Below the pieces are notes generated by a model. That model was not told the DNA's origin. It made no database searches and saw only the letters and a program-made list of their open reading frames with translations. The position numbers were made by a program, and so were the translations under genes. A DNA stretch of 64,000 nucleotides from an uncultured Saprospirales bacterium (GTDB lineage Bacteria > Bacteroidota > Bacteroidia > Chitinophagales > Saprospiraceae). Shown here piece by piece: positions 1 to 7,357 of the stretch. Position 1 is the first letter of the stretch. Each line of letters starts with the position of its first letter. The stretch spans positions 1-64,000 of the forward strand of contig CALMIR010000012.1 of the NCBI GenBank assembly GCA_937864265.1. Direction: 5' to 3'.

Positions 1-15
1 GTCCTGCCTCCGCTA
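1..15 (+). tRNA. possible 3' end of a tRNA gene (truncated by the window edge)
   Basis: The first bases read as the end of a T arm (GT then CCTGC) followed by a seven-base acceptor strand CTCCGCT and an A discriminator. A hairpin terminator follows directly, as is common after tRNA genes. The body of the gene lies outside the window, so the amino acid cannot be named and the call rests on a short match. Confidence 0.3.
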
Positions 16-22
16 CAAAGTG

Positions 23-58
23 AAAGCCAATCAGTTTAAGTGCTGATTGGCTTTTCTT
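23..58 (+). terminator. intrinsic terminator
   Basis: Perfect 12-bp stem (arms 23-34 and 43-54) around an 8-base loop, followed by a T-rich run. It ends whatever transcript enters from the left edge and separates it from dnaB. Confidence 0.75.
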
Positions 59-91
59 ATTTCGCCTCTTTCAAATCCACTCAAAATCCCT

Positions 92-99
92 TAGCTTTG
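92..99 (+). promoter_or_regulatory. possible -7 box upstream of dnaB
   Basis: TAGCTTTG matches the Bacteroidota -7 consensus TAnnTTTG and lies between the upstream terminator and dnaB, about 100 bp before the ATG. No clear TTG -33 box is seen at the expected distance, so the call is weak. Confidence 0.3.
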
Positions 100-201
100 C
101 CAGCGCACTATTTACGATGATCCAGCGGTCGGTTCAAATCTGATCTTTGCCTACTTCCCGGAGCGAAAATTGCATTTACAACCAGTATTTATCAGCGGCT
201 T

Positions 202-2331
202 ATGTCTGACCCAAAAGATACTTCCAAAAAACTGCCCAGCCTGCGCAGCAATAAACCGGGCAAGCGGGCAGAAGACCTTTCCAATTATGTTTTTGGGAAG
301 GTACAGCCGCAGGCTGTGCCTTTGGAAGAGGCCGTATTGGGTGCCTTAATGCTGGACAAAGAAGCGCTGCCCAAAGTATTGGATTCTCTCCGCTCCGATA
401 GTTTTTACTTGGAAGCGCACAAGCTCATCTATCAGGCCATGATCCGGCTGTTTGAAAAATCGCAGCCCATCGACCTGCTGACGGTAACAGAGGAGTTGAA
501 AAAATCGACTGATCTGGAAGCCGTAGGCGGCCCTTTTTATCTGGTAGAACTAACCAATAAAATTGCCTCTGCGGCCAATATTGAGTTTCATGCCCGCATC
601 ATCGCCCAGAAATACATCCAGCGCGAACTGATCCGCGTATCCACCAAAATTATCAACGACTCCTACGAGGACTCGACCGATGTATTCGACTTGCTGGATA
701 GCGCCGAGCAAGGCTTGTTTGCCATAGCCCAACAAAATATGAGTCGGGGTTTTGAAAGCATGTCCTCGCTGGCGGCCAAGGCCCAAAAGCAACTAGAAGA
801 ATTGCGCACCAAAGAAGACGGTCTGACTGGTGTCCCCACCGGATTTACCGAACTCGACCGGCTCACCTCCGGTTTTCAGCGCTCCGACCTCATCATCATC
901 GCAGCACGCCCCGGTATGGGTAAAACAGCCTTTACCCTCTCCCTGGCTAAAAACGCCGCCGCTGATTTTGGCAAGCCCGTTGCTTTGTTTTCCCTGGAAA
1001 TGTCTTCCCTGCAATTGGCACAGCGGGTCATCAGCATGGAAGCAGAAATATCGAGCATGAAGCTGCGCAACGGCCAACTAGAGGAATACGAATGGGCCCA
1101 GCTCAACCAGGCGCTGGAACGGGTCAGTGAGATTCCAATTTTTATCGACGATACTCCGGGCATCAATATATTCGAATTGCGAGCCAAAGCGCGCCGCTTG
1201 AAGATGCAGTACAACATCGACCTCATCATCATTGATTACCTGCAATTGATGAGTGGCGGCTCCGACAACCAAAAGGGCAATCGCGAACAAGAAGTAAGCG
1301 CCATTTCTCGAGCGCTAAAAAGCCTGGCCAAAGAACTCAATGTACCCGTCATCGCCCTATCGCAGCTCAGCCGAGCTGTGGAGGTAAGGGGCGGATCAAA
1401 GCGCCCGCAATTGTCGGACTTGAGGGAATCGGGGTGCCTCACAGGCGATACCTTACTGCAAGATGCAAGAACTGGCAAACGGATAACAATCAAAGAATTG
1501 GCAGAGCGAGACAACCAAGTGCCTTTAGAGGTACTGGCCATGGACGAAAGTTATCAACTATCCGGACACAGGTTGATCAAAGCTTTTTATTCCGGTCGAA
1601 AGCAAGTTTTTGAATTAAAAACCCGATCCGGCAAAAGGATCAAAGCCAGCGCCAATCATCCTTTTTTTAAACTGGAAGGCTGGACTGCATTAGAAAATTT
1701 GAATTTGGGTGATAAGATAGCTACGCCTAGGCAGATTAAAATAAGTCATCCTGACAATCCACTTTCAGATAACGAACTTATTTTACTGGCACACCTGATT
1801 GGAGATGGTTGTATTTTACCCAAGCAACCTTACCATTATACAAGTTCGGATACTGCAAATACAGCAATCGTCAAAGATGTCGCTGAAAACTTATTTGGCA
1901 TTAAAAGCAGAATAGCGCACTCAGACCTATTTTGGGACGAAATCACTCAAATCACTGCCCTTGGAGAAGAAGATGTTTACGATGCCACTGTAGAAAGTGT
2001 GCACAACTTTGTCGCTAACGACATCATTGTACATAACTCGATAGAACAGGATGCCGATATGGTGGCTTTCATCTATCGCCCCGAATACTACGACATCATG
2101 GAGGACGAAGAAGGGCAATCGCTCAAAGGTATAGCCGAAATCATCGTCGCCAAACACCGACATGGCGCATTGAAAAATGTGCGCCTGCGCTTCATGGCCG
2201 ATTATGCCCGTTTTTCCGATTTGGATGATCCCGACTTTGGTTTACTGCCCAGCAACACTTTCGATAATCCACAAAACAACATCATCACCCGTCCGTCGCG
2301 CATGAACGACGATGAGGATATACCATTCTAA
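202..2331 (+). CDS. dnaB: replicative DNA helicase DnaB, intein-containing precursor
   Basis: Hexameric 5'-3' helicase that unwinds DNA ahead of the replisome. The N-terminal DnaB domain covers roughly residues 35-140. The RecA-like motor follows, with Walker A GMGKT at residues 238-242, the Walker B segment DLIIIDYLQLM, and motif H3 ALSQLSRAVE. Motif H4 (LRESG then SIEQDADMV) is split by a 201-residue intein at residues 412-612. The 709-residue precursor would give a 508-residue helicase after splicing, a normal DnaB length. The frame is intact across both junctions, so this is an intein and not a disrupted gene. rluB follows 12 bp downstream and may be co-transcribed. Confidence 0.97.
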   Translation: MSDPKDTSKKLPSLRSNKPGKRAEDLSNYVFGKVQPQAVPLEEAVLGALMLDKEALPKVLDSLRSDSFYLEAHKLIYQAMIRLFEKSQPIDLLTVTEELKKSTDLEAVGGPFYLVELTNKIASAANIEFHARIIAQKYIQRELIRVSTKIINDSYEDSTDVFDLLDSAEQGLFAIAQQNMSRGFESMSSLAAKAQKQLEELRTKEDGLTGVPTGFTELDRLTSGFQRSDLIIIAARPGMGKTAFTLSLAKNAAADFGKPVALFSLEMSSLQLAQRVISMEAEISSMKLRNGQLEEYEWAQLNQALERVSEIPIFIDDTPGINIFELRAKARRLKMQYNIDLIIIDYLQLMSGGSDNQKGNREQEVSAISRALKSLAKELNVPVIALSQLSRAVEVRGGSKRPQLSDLRESGCLTGDTLLQDARTGKRITIKELAERDNQVPLEVLAMDESYQLSGHRLIKAFYSGRKQVFELKTRSGKRIKASANHPFFKLEGWTALENLNLGDKIATPRQIKISHPDNPLSDNELILLAHLIGDGCILPKQPYHYTSSDTANTAIVKDVAENLFGIKSRIAHSDLFWDEITQITALGEEDVYDATVESVHNFVANDIIVHNSIEQDADMVAFIYRPEYYDIMEDEEGQSLKGIAEIIVAKHRHGALKNVRLRFMADYARFSDLDDPDFGLLPSNTFDNPQNNIITRPSRMNDDEDIPF
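1435..2037 (+). mobile_element. DnaB intein (DnaB-b insertion site) with a shortened homing endonuclease
   Basis: The element starts with Cys412 (CLTGDT, block A). Block B has SANH in place of the usual TxxH, and a block F segment (VYDATVESVHNFVAND) precedes the terminal His-Asn, followed by Ser613 as the +1 residue. All residues needed for Cys1/Ser+1 splicing are present. The site, between RESG and SIEQDAD in motif H4, is the one used by the cyanobacterial Ssp DnaB intein. At 201 residues it lies between mini-inteins (about 150) and full inteins (about 400). One LAGLIDADG-type helix remains (LLAHLIGDG, residues 528-536), but the second copy and the sequence between are missing, so the endonuclease should be inactive. 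The DNA looks more AT-rich than the flanking dnaB. Confidence 0.95.
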
Positions 2332-2343
2332 CTCAATCCGGAT

Positions 2344-3177
2344 ATGCCGCCACCAAAACGCAACGACCGCCGCAAACCCACTGAACCGAAAAAAAGAGCT
2401 GCCCGCCCGGCATCTAAACCTAAAACAGGTAAAACAGGCAAACCAGGCCAAGTGGTGCAGAATCAACCCATGCGCCTAAACAAATATGTAGCCCATGCGG
2501 GGGTTTGCTCCCGTCGGCAGGCCGTGGAATACATCAAAGATGGGCTGGTAACCGTCAATGAACAAAAAATCCTGGAACCGGGATACGAAATACAAGCCAA
2601 CGACGTGGTGCGCTTCAAGGGCAACATCATCCAGCCAGAAGAACGCAAGGTCTATATTCTGATGAATAAGCCCAAAGGCGTCATCACCACGATGAACGAT
2701 GAAAAAGGCCGCAAAACGGTATTTGACCTGATCAAAGGCAAGATTCCTGAGCGGGTTTACCCTGTTGGTCGTTTGGATCGCGAGACTGTTGGACTTTTAC
2801 TGCTGACCAATGATGGCGACTTGGCCAAACGGCTGTCGCACCCCAGCCATAAAGCCCCAAAAGTTTATTACGTCACCCTGGAAAAAAACCTGAAGCCCTC
2901 CGACCTGGACAAGATTATGCGCGGGATAGAACTAGAAGACGGCCTGGCGGAAGTGGACAAAGCCTTTTACTTGTACAAAGATAAAAAGGACGAAGTGGCC
3001 ATAGAAATACACATTGGCCGCAACCGGATCGTCCGGCGTATCTTCCAATCCCTGGGCTACGAAGTCAAAAAGCTGGATCGGGTATATTATGCCGGTTTAA
3101 CCAAAAAAGATTTACCACGCGGCTTTTGGCGACACCTGACGGATCAAGAGGTGATTATGCTGAAGCATTTTGTGTAA
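2344..3177 (+). CDS. rluB: ribosomal large-subunit pseudouridine synthase, RluB/RsuA family
   Basis: Converts a specific uridine in 23S rRNA to pseudouridine. A Lys/Arg/Pro-rich N-terminal tail of about 40 residues precedes an S4 RNA-binding domain (MRLNKYVAHAGVCSRRQAVEYI). The catalytic domain has the motif VGRLDRETVGLLLLTNDG with the nucleophile Asp145. The C-terminal RNRIVRRIFQSLGYEVKKLDR segment is typical of the family. RluB, RluE, RluF and RsuA are close relatives; RluB is the usual housekeeping member in Bacteroidota, and the basic extension also occurs there. The start lies 12 bp after the dnaB stop. The gene converges on the cytochrome peroxidase gene with only 20 bp between stops. 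Confidence 0.9.
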   Translation: MPPPKRNDRRKPTEPKKRAARPASKPKTGKTGKPGQVVQNQPMRLNKYVAHAGVCSRRQAVEYIKDGLVTVNEQKILEPGYEIQANDVVRFKGNIIQPEERKVYILMNKPKGVITTMNDEKGRKTVFDLIKGKIPERVYPVGRLDRETVGLLLLTNDGDLAKRLSHPSHKAPKVYYVTLEKNLKPSDLDKIMRGIELEDGLAEVDKAFYLYKDKKDEVAIEIHIGRNRIVRRIFQSLGYEVKKLDRVYYAGLTKKDLPRGFWRHLTDQEVIMLKHFV

Positions 3178-3197
3178 AGCAAGTATTTTCACCATAA

Positions 3198-4217
3198 TCA
3201 CTCCATCCGGTGCGCCGGATTTTCTACAAAAGTCCGATCTGTCAAGCTTTCCAAAAAGCGGATCAGTCGCTGGCGTTCTTGCTCGCTCAGGGTAAAAGGC
3301 TGGATCAAGTCGCTTTTATTGGGATGCTGACTGCCGCCCGAGGTGTAATGATCTAGCACAGCCGACAAATCGGGCAAGCTGCCGTCGTGCATATAAGGCG
3401 CCGTAAGGGCAATATTGCGCAGGCTGGGTACGCGAAATTTGCCCTCATCCTCCGGCAGGCTGGTCACTCGCTTTCTGCCCTGATCCTGATAGTTATCGTA
3501 AAGGCCGTTGTTTTGAAAACTGTTATCAGTAAGGTTAAAGCCGGAATGGCAGTTGCTGCAATGGGTTTCAAAGAGCGCAAGCCCTGCTAATTGCTCGGCA
3601 TCGAGCGCATCGGTTTGGCCATTTTTGTAGCGATCATAAGGCGCACCGCCGCTAACGAGGGTACGCATAAAAGCGCCCAGCGCACGGGTGAGGTAAAAGG
3701 CAGAAGCGGCATCGCCATAAGCCAATTGGAAGTCGGCGCGGTACGAAGCGTCGGCATTGAGGCGATCTACCACTTTCAGCAAGGATAAATCCATTTCGTT
3801 TTCATCTTCAATGGGCACAACAGGCTGGAGGTCGAGCTTAGCCACCCCGCCATCCTTGTTGAATTGACTGACCCAGGCAAGATTGGCCAAGCTGGGGGCG
3901 TTGCGAAACCCCAAGCGACCTTCCACACCAGGTGTAATGGGCAGACTATCAGCAAAGGCCAAATCGGCCTTATGGCAAGTGGCACAGGAGATGGACGAGT
4001 CGCGGGATAAAATCGGATCATAAAACAAGCGTTTGCCCAGAGCGACCCTGCCGACGGTTAGGGCGTTGTCTTCCGGAACCAGGGGCACAGGGAAGCCAGG
4101 GGGCAGGATCAATTCATAAGGCTGATCTTCCGCTGGCGGAGCACTGTCTTTCGTGCAGTAGAGAACTGTGAACACCAGGGCTAGCAAAGTATATCGGGGA
4201 AAATGTTTTTTTGCCAT
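3198..4217 (-). CDS. diheme cytochrome c peroxidase-family lipoprotein, MbnH-like (MauG family)
   Basis: Periplasmic diheme c-type protein of 339 residues. Residues 1-21 form a lipoprotein signal with Cys21. Two heme sites are seen: CATCH at 78-82 and CSNCH at 220-224. The FRNAPSLANL and FRVPSLRNIALTAPYMHDGSLPDL segments are typical of the CCP/MauG family. In the known MbnP/MbnH pair, MbnH is a MauG-like enzyme that oxidises a Trp of its partner to kynurenine. The gene lies 68 bp downstream of an MbnP homologue in the same direction, which favours an MbnH-like role over a classical peroxide-detoxifying peroxidase. Activity on the partner is inference. Confidence 0.85.
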   Translation of the reverse strand: MAKKHFPRYTLLALVFTVLYCTKDSAPPAEDQPYELILPPGFPVPLVPEDNALTVGRVALGKRLFYDPILSRDSSISCATCHKADLAFADSLPITPGVEGRLGFRNAPSLANLAWVSQFNKDGGVAKLDLQPVVPIEDENEMDLSLLKVVDRLNADASYRADFQLAYGDAASAFYLTRALGAFMRTLVSGGAPYDRYKNGQTDALDAEQLAGLALFETHCSNCHSGFNLTDNSFQNNGLYDNYQDQGRKRVTSLPEDEGKFRVPSLRNIALTAPYMHDGSLPDLSAVLDHYTSGGSQHPNKSDLIQPFTLSEQERQRLIRFLESLTDRTFVENPAHRME

Positions 4218-4240
4218 CGTCCAACTCTTGATGAAAAGCG

Positions 4241-4273
4241 ATCCCGCTTTCTGTTTTTTATAGAAAGCGGGAT
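4241..4273 (-). promoter_or_regulatory. intercistronic hairpin between the mbnP-like and mbnH-like genes
   Basis: Perfect 12-bp inverted repeat (ATCCCGCTTTCT at 4241-4252 and its complement at 4262-4273) with a 9-base AT loop. It lies just after the MbnP-like stop and 23 bp before the MbnH-like start. No proper U-tract follows on the minus strand. It could act as a partial terminator or an mRNA 3'-end stabiliser that lowers peroxidase output relative to its partner. Confidence 0.55.
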
Positions 4274-4285
4274 GCGCAGCGCTAA

Positions 4286-5032
4286 TTATTCCAGTCCCAA
4301 TGCTTTGGACAAGTTGTCGCGCAACTTGGTCGCCAAAGGCAGATTATCGCCTGTATGCGTGGAATAGTCTGTACTCAAATCAATGCCATCCAACAATTCA
4401 TTGATGTTGAAGTGAAAGTGCAGGTGGGTATGATCCCCTTCGATGTCGTGGTGAGCCGGGAATTCCAGGTTCTTCAACATATCGTCATTGCCCAGGTGCA
4501 TAGCCATAGGCGTTTCTGGTGTACCATCGCCATCTGTATCCACCTTACCATCTATACGAAGAAATTTATAGCCAGAATTCCAGCTCCAGTGCATGGTAGG
4601 ATCCTGGATCGCCAATGGATCGTCTGCATTCCGGCTGGTAAAATCCTCTTCGGTTTGGCTGTTTTCTTCAGGAGCAACACCTACGAAGAACTTGATCTCG
4701 TGGTAGTGGCCGGATTTCACTTCGGTTACTTCATATTCATCCACATCAGGCTTAACCAGCAGGTATTTGCCTTCTACATGGGTGTGCTCCCCTTCTTCCG
4801 GGTGCAATTCAATACCACCAACATAGAAATTAAGCACATCTATCTGGACGGCTGTTCCACCAATGGTATAAACCTGCCCAACCTGGAAATCTCCGTCATT
4901 AACGGTATAACCAAATTCAAAGCTCACTTCCGTATTGGTTTCGGATGGCGTATCGTCCTCGTTTTTACATCCGGTAATGACCAGTGCAGGAAGCGCTAAA
5001 AATGCCAGGAATAAAAATTTGAAGTTTTTCAT
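4286..5032 (-). CDS. MbnP-family copper-binding lipoprotein
   Basis: Protein of 248 residues with a lipoprotein signal (VITGC, Cys22). It matches the MbnP family: a beta-rich core starting VSFEFGYTVNDGDFQVGQVY, the conserved HWSWNSGYKFLRIDG segment with Trp149 and Trp151, and many His clusters (EHTHVEG, SGHYHE, HHDIEGDHTHLHFHF near residues 194-208). Family members bind copper in the periplasm and carry a Trp-derived kynurenine made by MbnH. One of the two Trp residues is the likely modification site here, by inference. It is followed by the diheme peroxidase gene and preceded by the DUF4625 lipoprotein gene at 50 bp. Confidence 0.85.
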   Translation of the reverse strand: MKNFKFLFLAFLALPALVITGCKNEDDTPSETNTEVSFEFGYTVNDGDFQVGQVYTIGGTAVQIDVLNFYVGGIELHPEEGEHTHVEGKYLLVKPDVDEYEVTEVKSGHYHEIKFFVGVAPEENSQTEEDFTSRNADDPLAIQDPTMHWSWNSGYKFLRIDGKVDTDGDGTPETPMAMHLGNDDMLKNLEFPAHHDIEGDHTHLHFHFNINELLDGIDLSTDYSTHTGDNLPLATKLRDNLSKALGLE

Positions 5033-5081
5033 GTTTTTTAAAAAATTTAAACGGTGATTTTATTAAACAATTAGGTTTCAC

Positions 5082-5474
5082 TTAACGAGTTTTGATCGGC
5101 AACGCTGTTTTGGTGACGTTGTCGTCGTGATCGATGGCTTCTACATCAATCAAAAAAGTCTGCCCGCTTTCTTTAGGAAGCACAAAACTGGTATCTACTC
5201 TAACGTTGGTACCGTGAATGTGATTCTTTGCGATCAAACTAAGAGGTATATTGGTAGTGCCGTTGACCAAAATGATGTGGTAGGTGTGCAGACCCAGGTT
5301 TTCAGAAATATCAACCACCAGCGATACTTCATCGCCCGGATTGAACACTTGGTCGCGCTGAGGTTGCACAAAAACAACATCGGGGCCAGCCACATCAAAT
5401 TCAGGTGCTGTACGTTTGCTGCAAGCCCCCATTGCCAGGGTCAATAGCAGCAAACTTGAAAGCCTGTATATCAT
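5082..5474 (-). CDS. DUF4625-like lipoprotein
   Basis: Small lipoprotein of 130 residues with a lipobox ending MGAC (Cys17). The rest is predicted as a single Ig-like beta-sandwich: PDVVFVQPQRDQVFNPGDEV, then SENLGLHTYHIILVNG and a final DVEAIDHDDNVTKTALPI strand. This resembles the DUF4625 family of Bacteroidota, whose function is unknown. Its place between the barrel gene (12 bp) and the MbnP-like gene (49 bp) makes it part of the same transcription unit. His residues in HTYH and KNHIHG could bind metal. Confidence 0.7.
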   Translation of the reverse strand: MIYRLSSLLLLTLAMGACSKRTAPEFDVAGPDVVFVQPQRDQVFNPGDEVSLVVDISENLGLHTYHIILVNGTTNIPLSLIAKNHIHGTNVRVDTSFVLPKESGQTFLIDVEAIDHDDNVTKTALPIKTR

Positions 5475-5486
5475 GTGAATTGATTT

Positions 5487-6371
5487 TTAAAAAAAGACAT
5501 TCATTCTAGCCGTAAGCCTCGGTTGGGCTTCCACCAATGCATTATTCCATTGTTCGCTGATCGGCAAATTGACGTTGAACCCCACGTGATAGCGATTCCA
5601 GTACAGCTCACAGCCGAGGTTGGCAAAAAGGGCTTCACCTCCGGTGTCGGTTCTGAAGTACCCGCGTTCGACATCCCGATGGGCATGGTCGTACAATACA
5701 CCCACGCTGGGCATCACATCTGTACGGCCCATTGGAAAACTGCGGAATACATTGACTGCTGCATTAAGCCGATTGCCAAAATGGTAATCTGCTGAACTGT
5801 AACCGTTTTTGCGCCAACTGGCATCTGCATTCAAGCCCATGTCGCGCCAGCGCAGGGTATAAGACAGGTTGAACAATAAGTCCCAACTGCCCGTTCCCAC
5901 TTGAAAGCCCGGATAAACGATGGCATCGCTGGCCGGCTGCTCAAATTCGCCCGTGGGCATTTTCAATCCTAAGCCTAGGCTCAGGCGGTGTTTAAATACA
6001 CGCAACAAGCTATCGCTTTGATCAATAGGCGCATAGCTAGCCATAGCAAAAGCATCGCCTATGCCCTGCAAAGTACCCGACTGACGCTGATTGATGGCGT
6101 AGGGTAAAATGCCCAGCAACTGCACGCGGCGGTGCAGGCTATAACGCCCCCTCAATTCAAAGACCTGAAACTGCTCGCGGGTCATGGACTGCTCGCCATT
6201 CGCCAAATTGCGATAACCTTGTTGCTGCCACCATAGGCCAACAAAGTTTTGATTGCCCGATTGCAGCCCCCAGAATAGTTGGGTCATGCTGCACCCGCAT
6301 ACATCGCAGGCCAGCCCTTTGTTGCCCACCAGCAACAGCAGCAGGGCAACGAAAAGTATTTTGAGATTCAT
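5487..6371 (-). CDS. outer-membrane beta-barrel protein with N-terminal CxxCxC motif
   Basis: Signal peptide (residues 1-21) followed at once by CDVCGC (Cys22, 25, 27) in the mature N-terminus. The remainder alternates short hydrophobic and polar stretches with many aromatic residues and ends in Phe (MNVFF), as outer-membrane barrels do. It resembles porin-like transporter families, such as those near phenol-degradation MetA proteins, but no exact family is certain. The ATG at 6371 is preferred to an upstream ATG at 6431 because it begins a clean signal peptide. The Cys cluster and the MbnP/MbnH neighbours suggest metal (copper) contact at the outer membrane. Confidence 0.7.
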   Translation of the reverse strand: MNLKILFVALLLLLVGNKGLACDVCGCSMTQLFWGLQSGNQNFVGLWWQQQGYRNLANGEQSMTREQFQVFELRGRYSLHRRVQLLGILPYAINQRQSGTLQGIGDAFAMASYAPIDQSDSLLRVFKHRLSLGLGLKMPTGEFEQPASDAIVYPGFQVGTGSWDLLFNLSYTLRWRDMGLNADASWRKNGYSSADYHFGNRLNAAVNVFRSFPMGRTDVMPSVGVLYDHAHRDVERGYFRTDTGGEALFANLGCELYWNRYHVGFNVNLPISEQWNNALVEAQPRLTARMNVFF

Positions 6372-6461
6372 TGTTTCCGAAAAGGTACAGCTATAAAATG
6401 CCTGCAAAACCAGGCTTTTTGATGGCTGCAAAATGAAAAATGGAATAATCTTGACTTGGAA

Positions 6462-6851
6462 CTAAACGGAACGCGGGCTTTCCGGTGGGTGGAAAATGCT
6501 GTTTAAGAAGGCGTGGGGAGAATACGTAGCTTCTAGCATAGGAATCAACTCTTCAATCACTGCATCGCAAACAATTGGAGCTAATGCAACGTTGGGCATC
6601 ATCCAGTTGAAAGCAGGGTACTCAACCGGCGTAGCAGGCATTTCGTCCTGCCCATGATTTTCCATGGCGTTTTTGATCATCTTCCCGATGTAGCAACTGC
6701 CATTGCATTGCAACAAAGGATTGTCCCGGTTGATGCAGTAATTTTTGGAAATGAAGCCCCTGTTCCATTCCAGCCAAGAGATGGATGCTGGTAGATAGAT
6801 TACCTGCCAGAGTACCAGGACAAGCCACAACATATTGAGGCAAAGCTTCAT
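6462..6851 (-). CDS. small membrane protein with a CNGSCY cysteine motif
   Basis: Protein of about 129 residues with one N-terminal hydrophobic helix (residues 4-22). A motif YCINRDNPLLQCNGSCYIGK follows, with Cys39, Cys49 and Cys53. Similar small proteins with an NxxxPxLxCxGxC pattern are found in Bacteroidota near metal-uptake genes; that link is from memory of the family. A start at 6851 is chosen over 6866 because it begins the signal-like helix and because a TAnnTTTG box lies at 6856-6863, inside the longer version. It is the first gene of the copper-type cluster. Confidence 0.6.
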   Translation of the reverse strand: MKLCLNMLWLVLVLWQVIYLPASISWLEWNRGFISKNYCINRDNPLLQCNGSCYIGKMIKNAMENHGQDEMPATPVEYPAFNWMMPNVALAPIVCDAVIEELIPMLEATYSPHAFLNSIFHPPESPRSV

Positions 6852-6855
6852 GCTG

Positions 6856-6863
6856 CAAAAGTA
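6856..6863 (-). promoter_or_regulatory. -7 box for the copper-type cluster
   Basis: On the minus strand this reads TACTTTTG, a full match to TAnnTTTG, with the ATG at 6851 only 4 bp away. Transcription would begin at or next to the start codon. No clear -33 TTG is visible. Confidence 0.4.
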
Positions 6864-6965
6864 CACTATTTTCCACTAGCAGAAAGTGATTAAAATCATT
6901 TTGACTTGGGGATGGCAGAATGGGGTAAGAAAGCTTGTACTTTTTAGTAGGTATGCTTCTTATTG

Positions 6966-7322
6966 CTACAAAAGCACCTCAATGGCTTTCGCTACGGAAT
7001 CCACAAAGTTAATATGTCGGGTTTGGTTACTTTCATGCATAAATGCTTGGATGCTTTTGCCCGTATAGGGCAAAAAATCGCCGACAATGGCCAGGCGAAC
7101 CCGATAGTTGGAGAACTTTTGCAAGACTTCACCCGCCATCCCGTTTTTTAGGTCAAAAAATTCAGGTGTGATGCTTTTTTCTTGCAGGATGATTTTGTCA
7201 AAGCCCTGATAGTATAAGTTTCCCAGTATTTCCACCCCATCTTGAGCTGTTTGCAGGATAATGCCTTCCGAGTGAATTTCGGCAATGTATGTGCCATTGA
7301 TTTGATGTGTTTCAATTTGCAT
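6966..7322 (-). CDS. DUF4180 domain protein
   Basis: Soluble protein of 118 residues covering one DUF4180 domain: an N-terminal beta hairpin (YIAEIHSEGIILQTAQDGVEILGN), an LQEKSITPEFFDLKNGMAGEVLQKFSNYRVRLAIVGDF-type core and a C-terminal helix. The fold is related to STAS-like domains by general appearance. No catalytic residue is recognised and the function of the family is unknown. It sits between alkB and the copper-type cluster in the same direction, but the gaps (35 and 114 bp) and flanking -7 boxes suggest separate transcription. Confidence 0.8.
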   Translation of the reverse strand: MQIETHQINGTYIAEIHSEGIILQTAQDGVEILGNLYYQGFDKIILQEKSITPEFFDLKNGMAGEVLQKFSNYRVRLAIVGDFLPYTGKSIQAFMHESNQTRHINFVDSVAKAIEVLL

Positions 7323-7348
7323 GGGTGGTGTGCGATAAGAGGGAATAA

Positions 7349-7356
7349 CAAACTTA
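7349..7356 (-). promoter_or_regulatory. -7 box upstream of the DUF4180 gene
   Basis: Minus-strand TAAGTTTG is a full TAnnTTTG match, placed 26 bp before the ATG at 7322 in the short gap after alkB. No -33 box is obvious. Confidence 0.4.
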
Positions 7357-7357
7357 T

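Noticed and set aside
202-2331. dnaB as two genes or a frameshifted gene
   Set aside because: The frame is continuous and the insert has full intein splicing motifs at both junctions.
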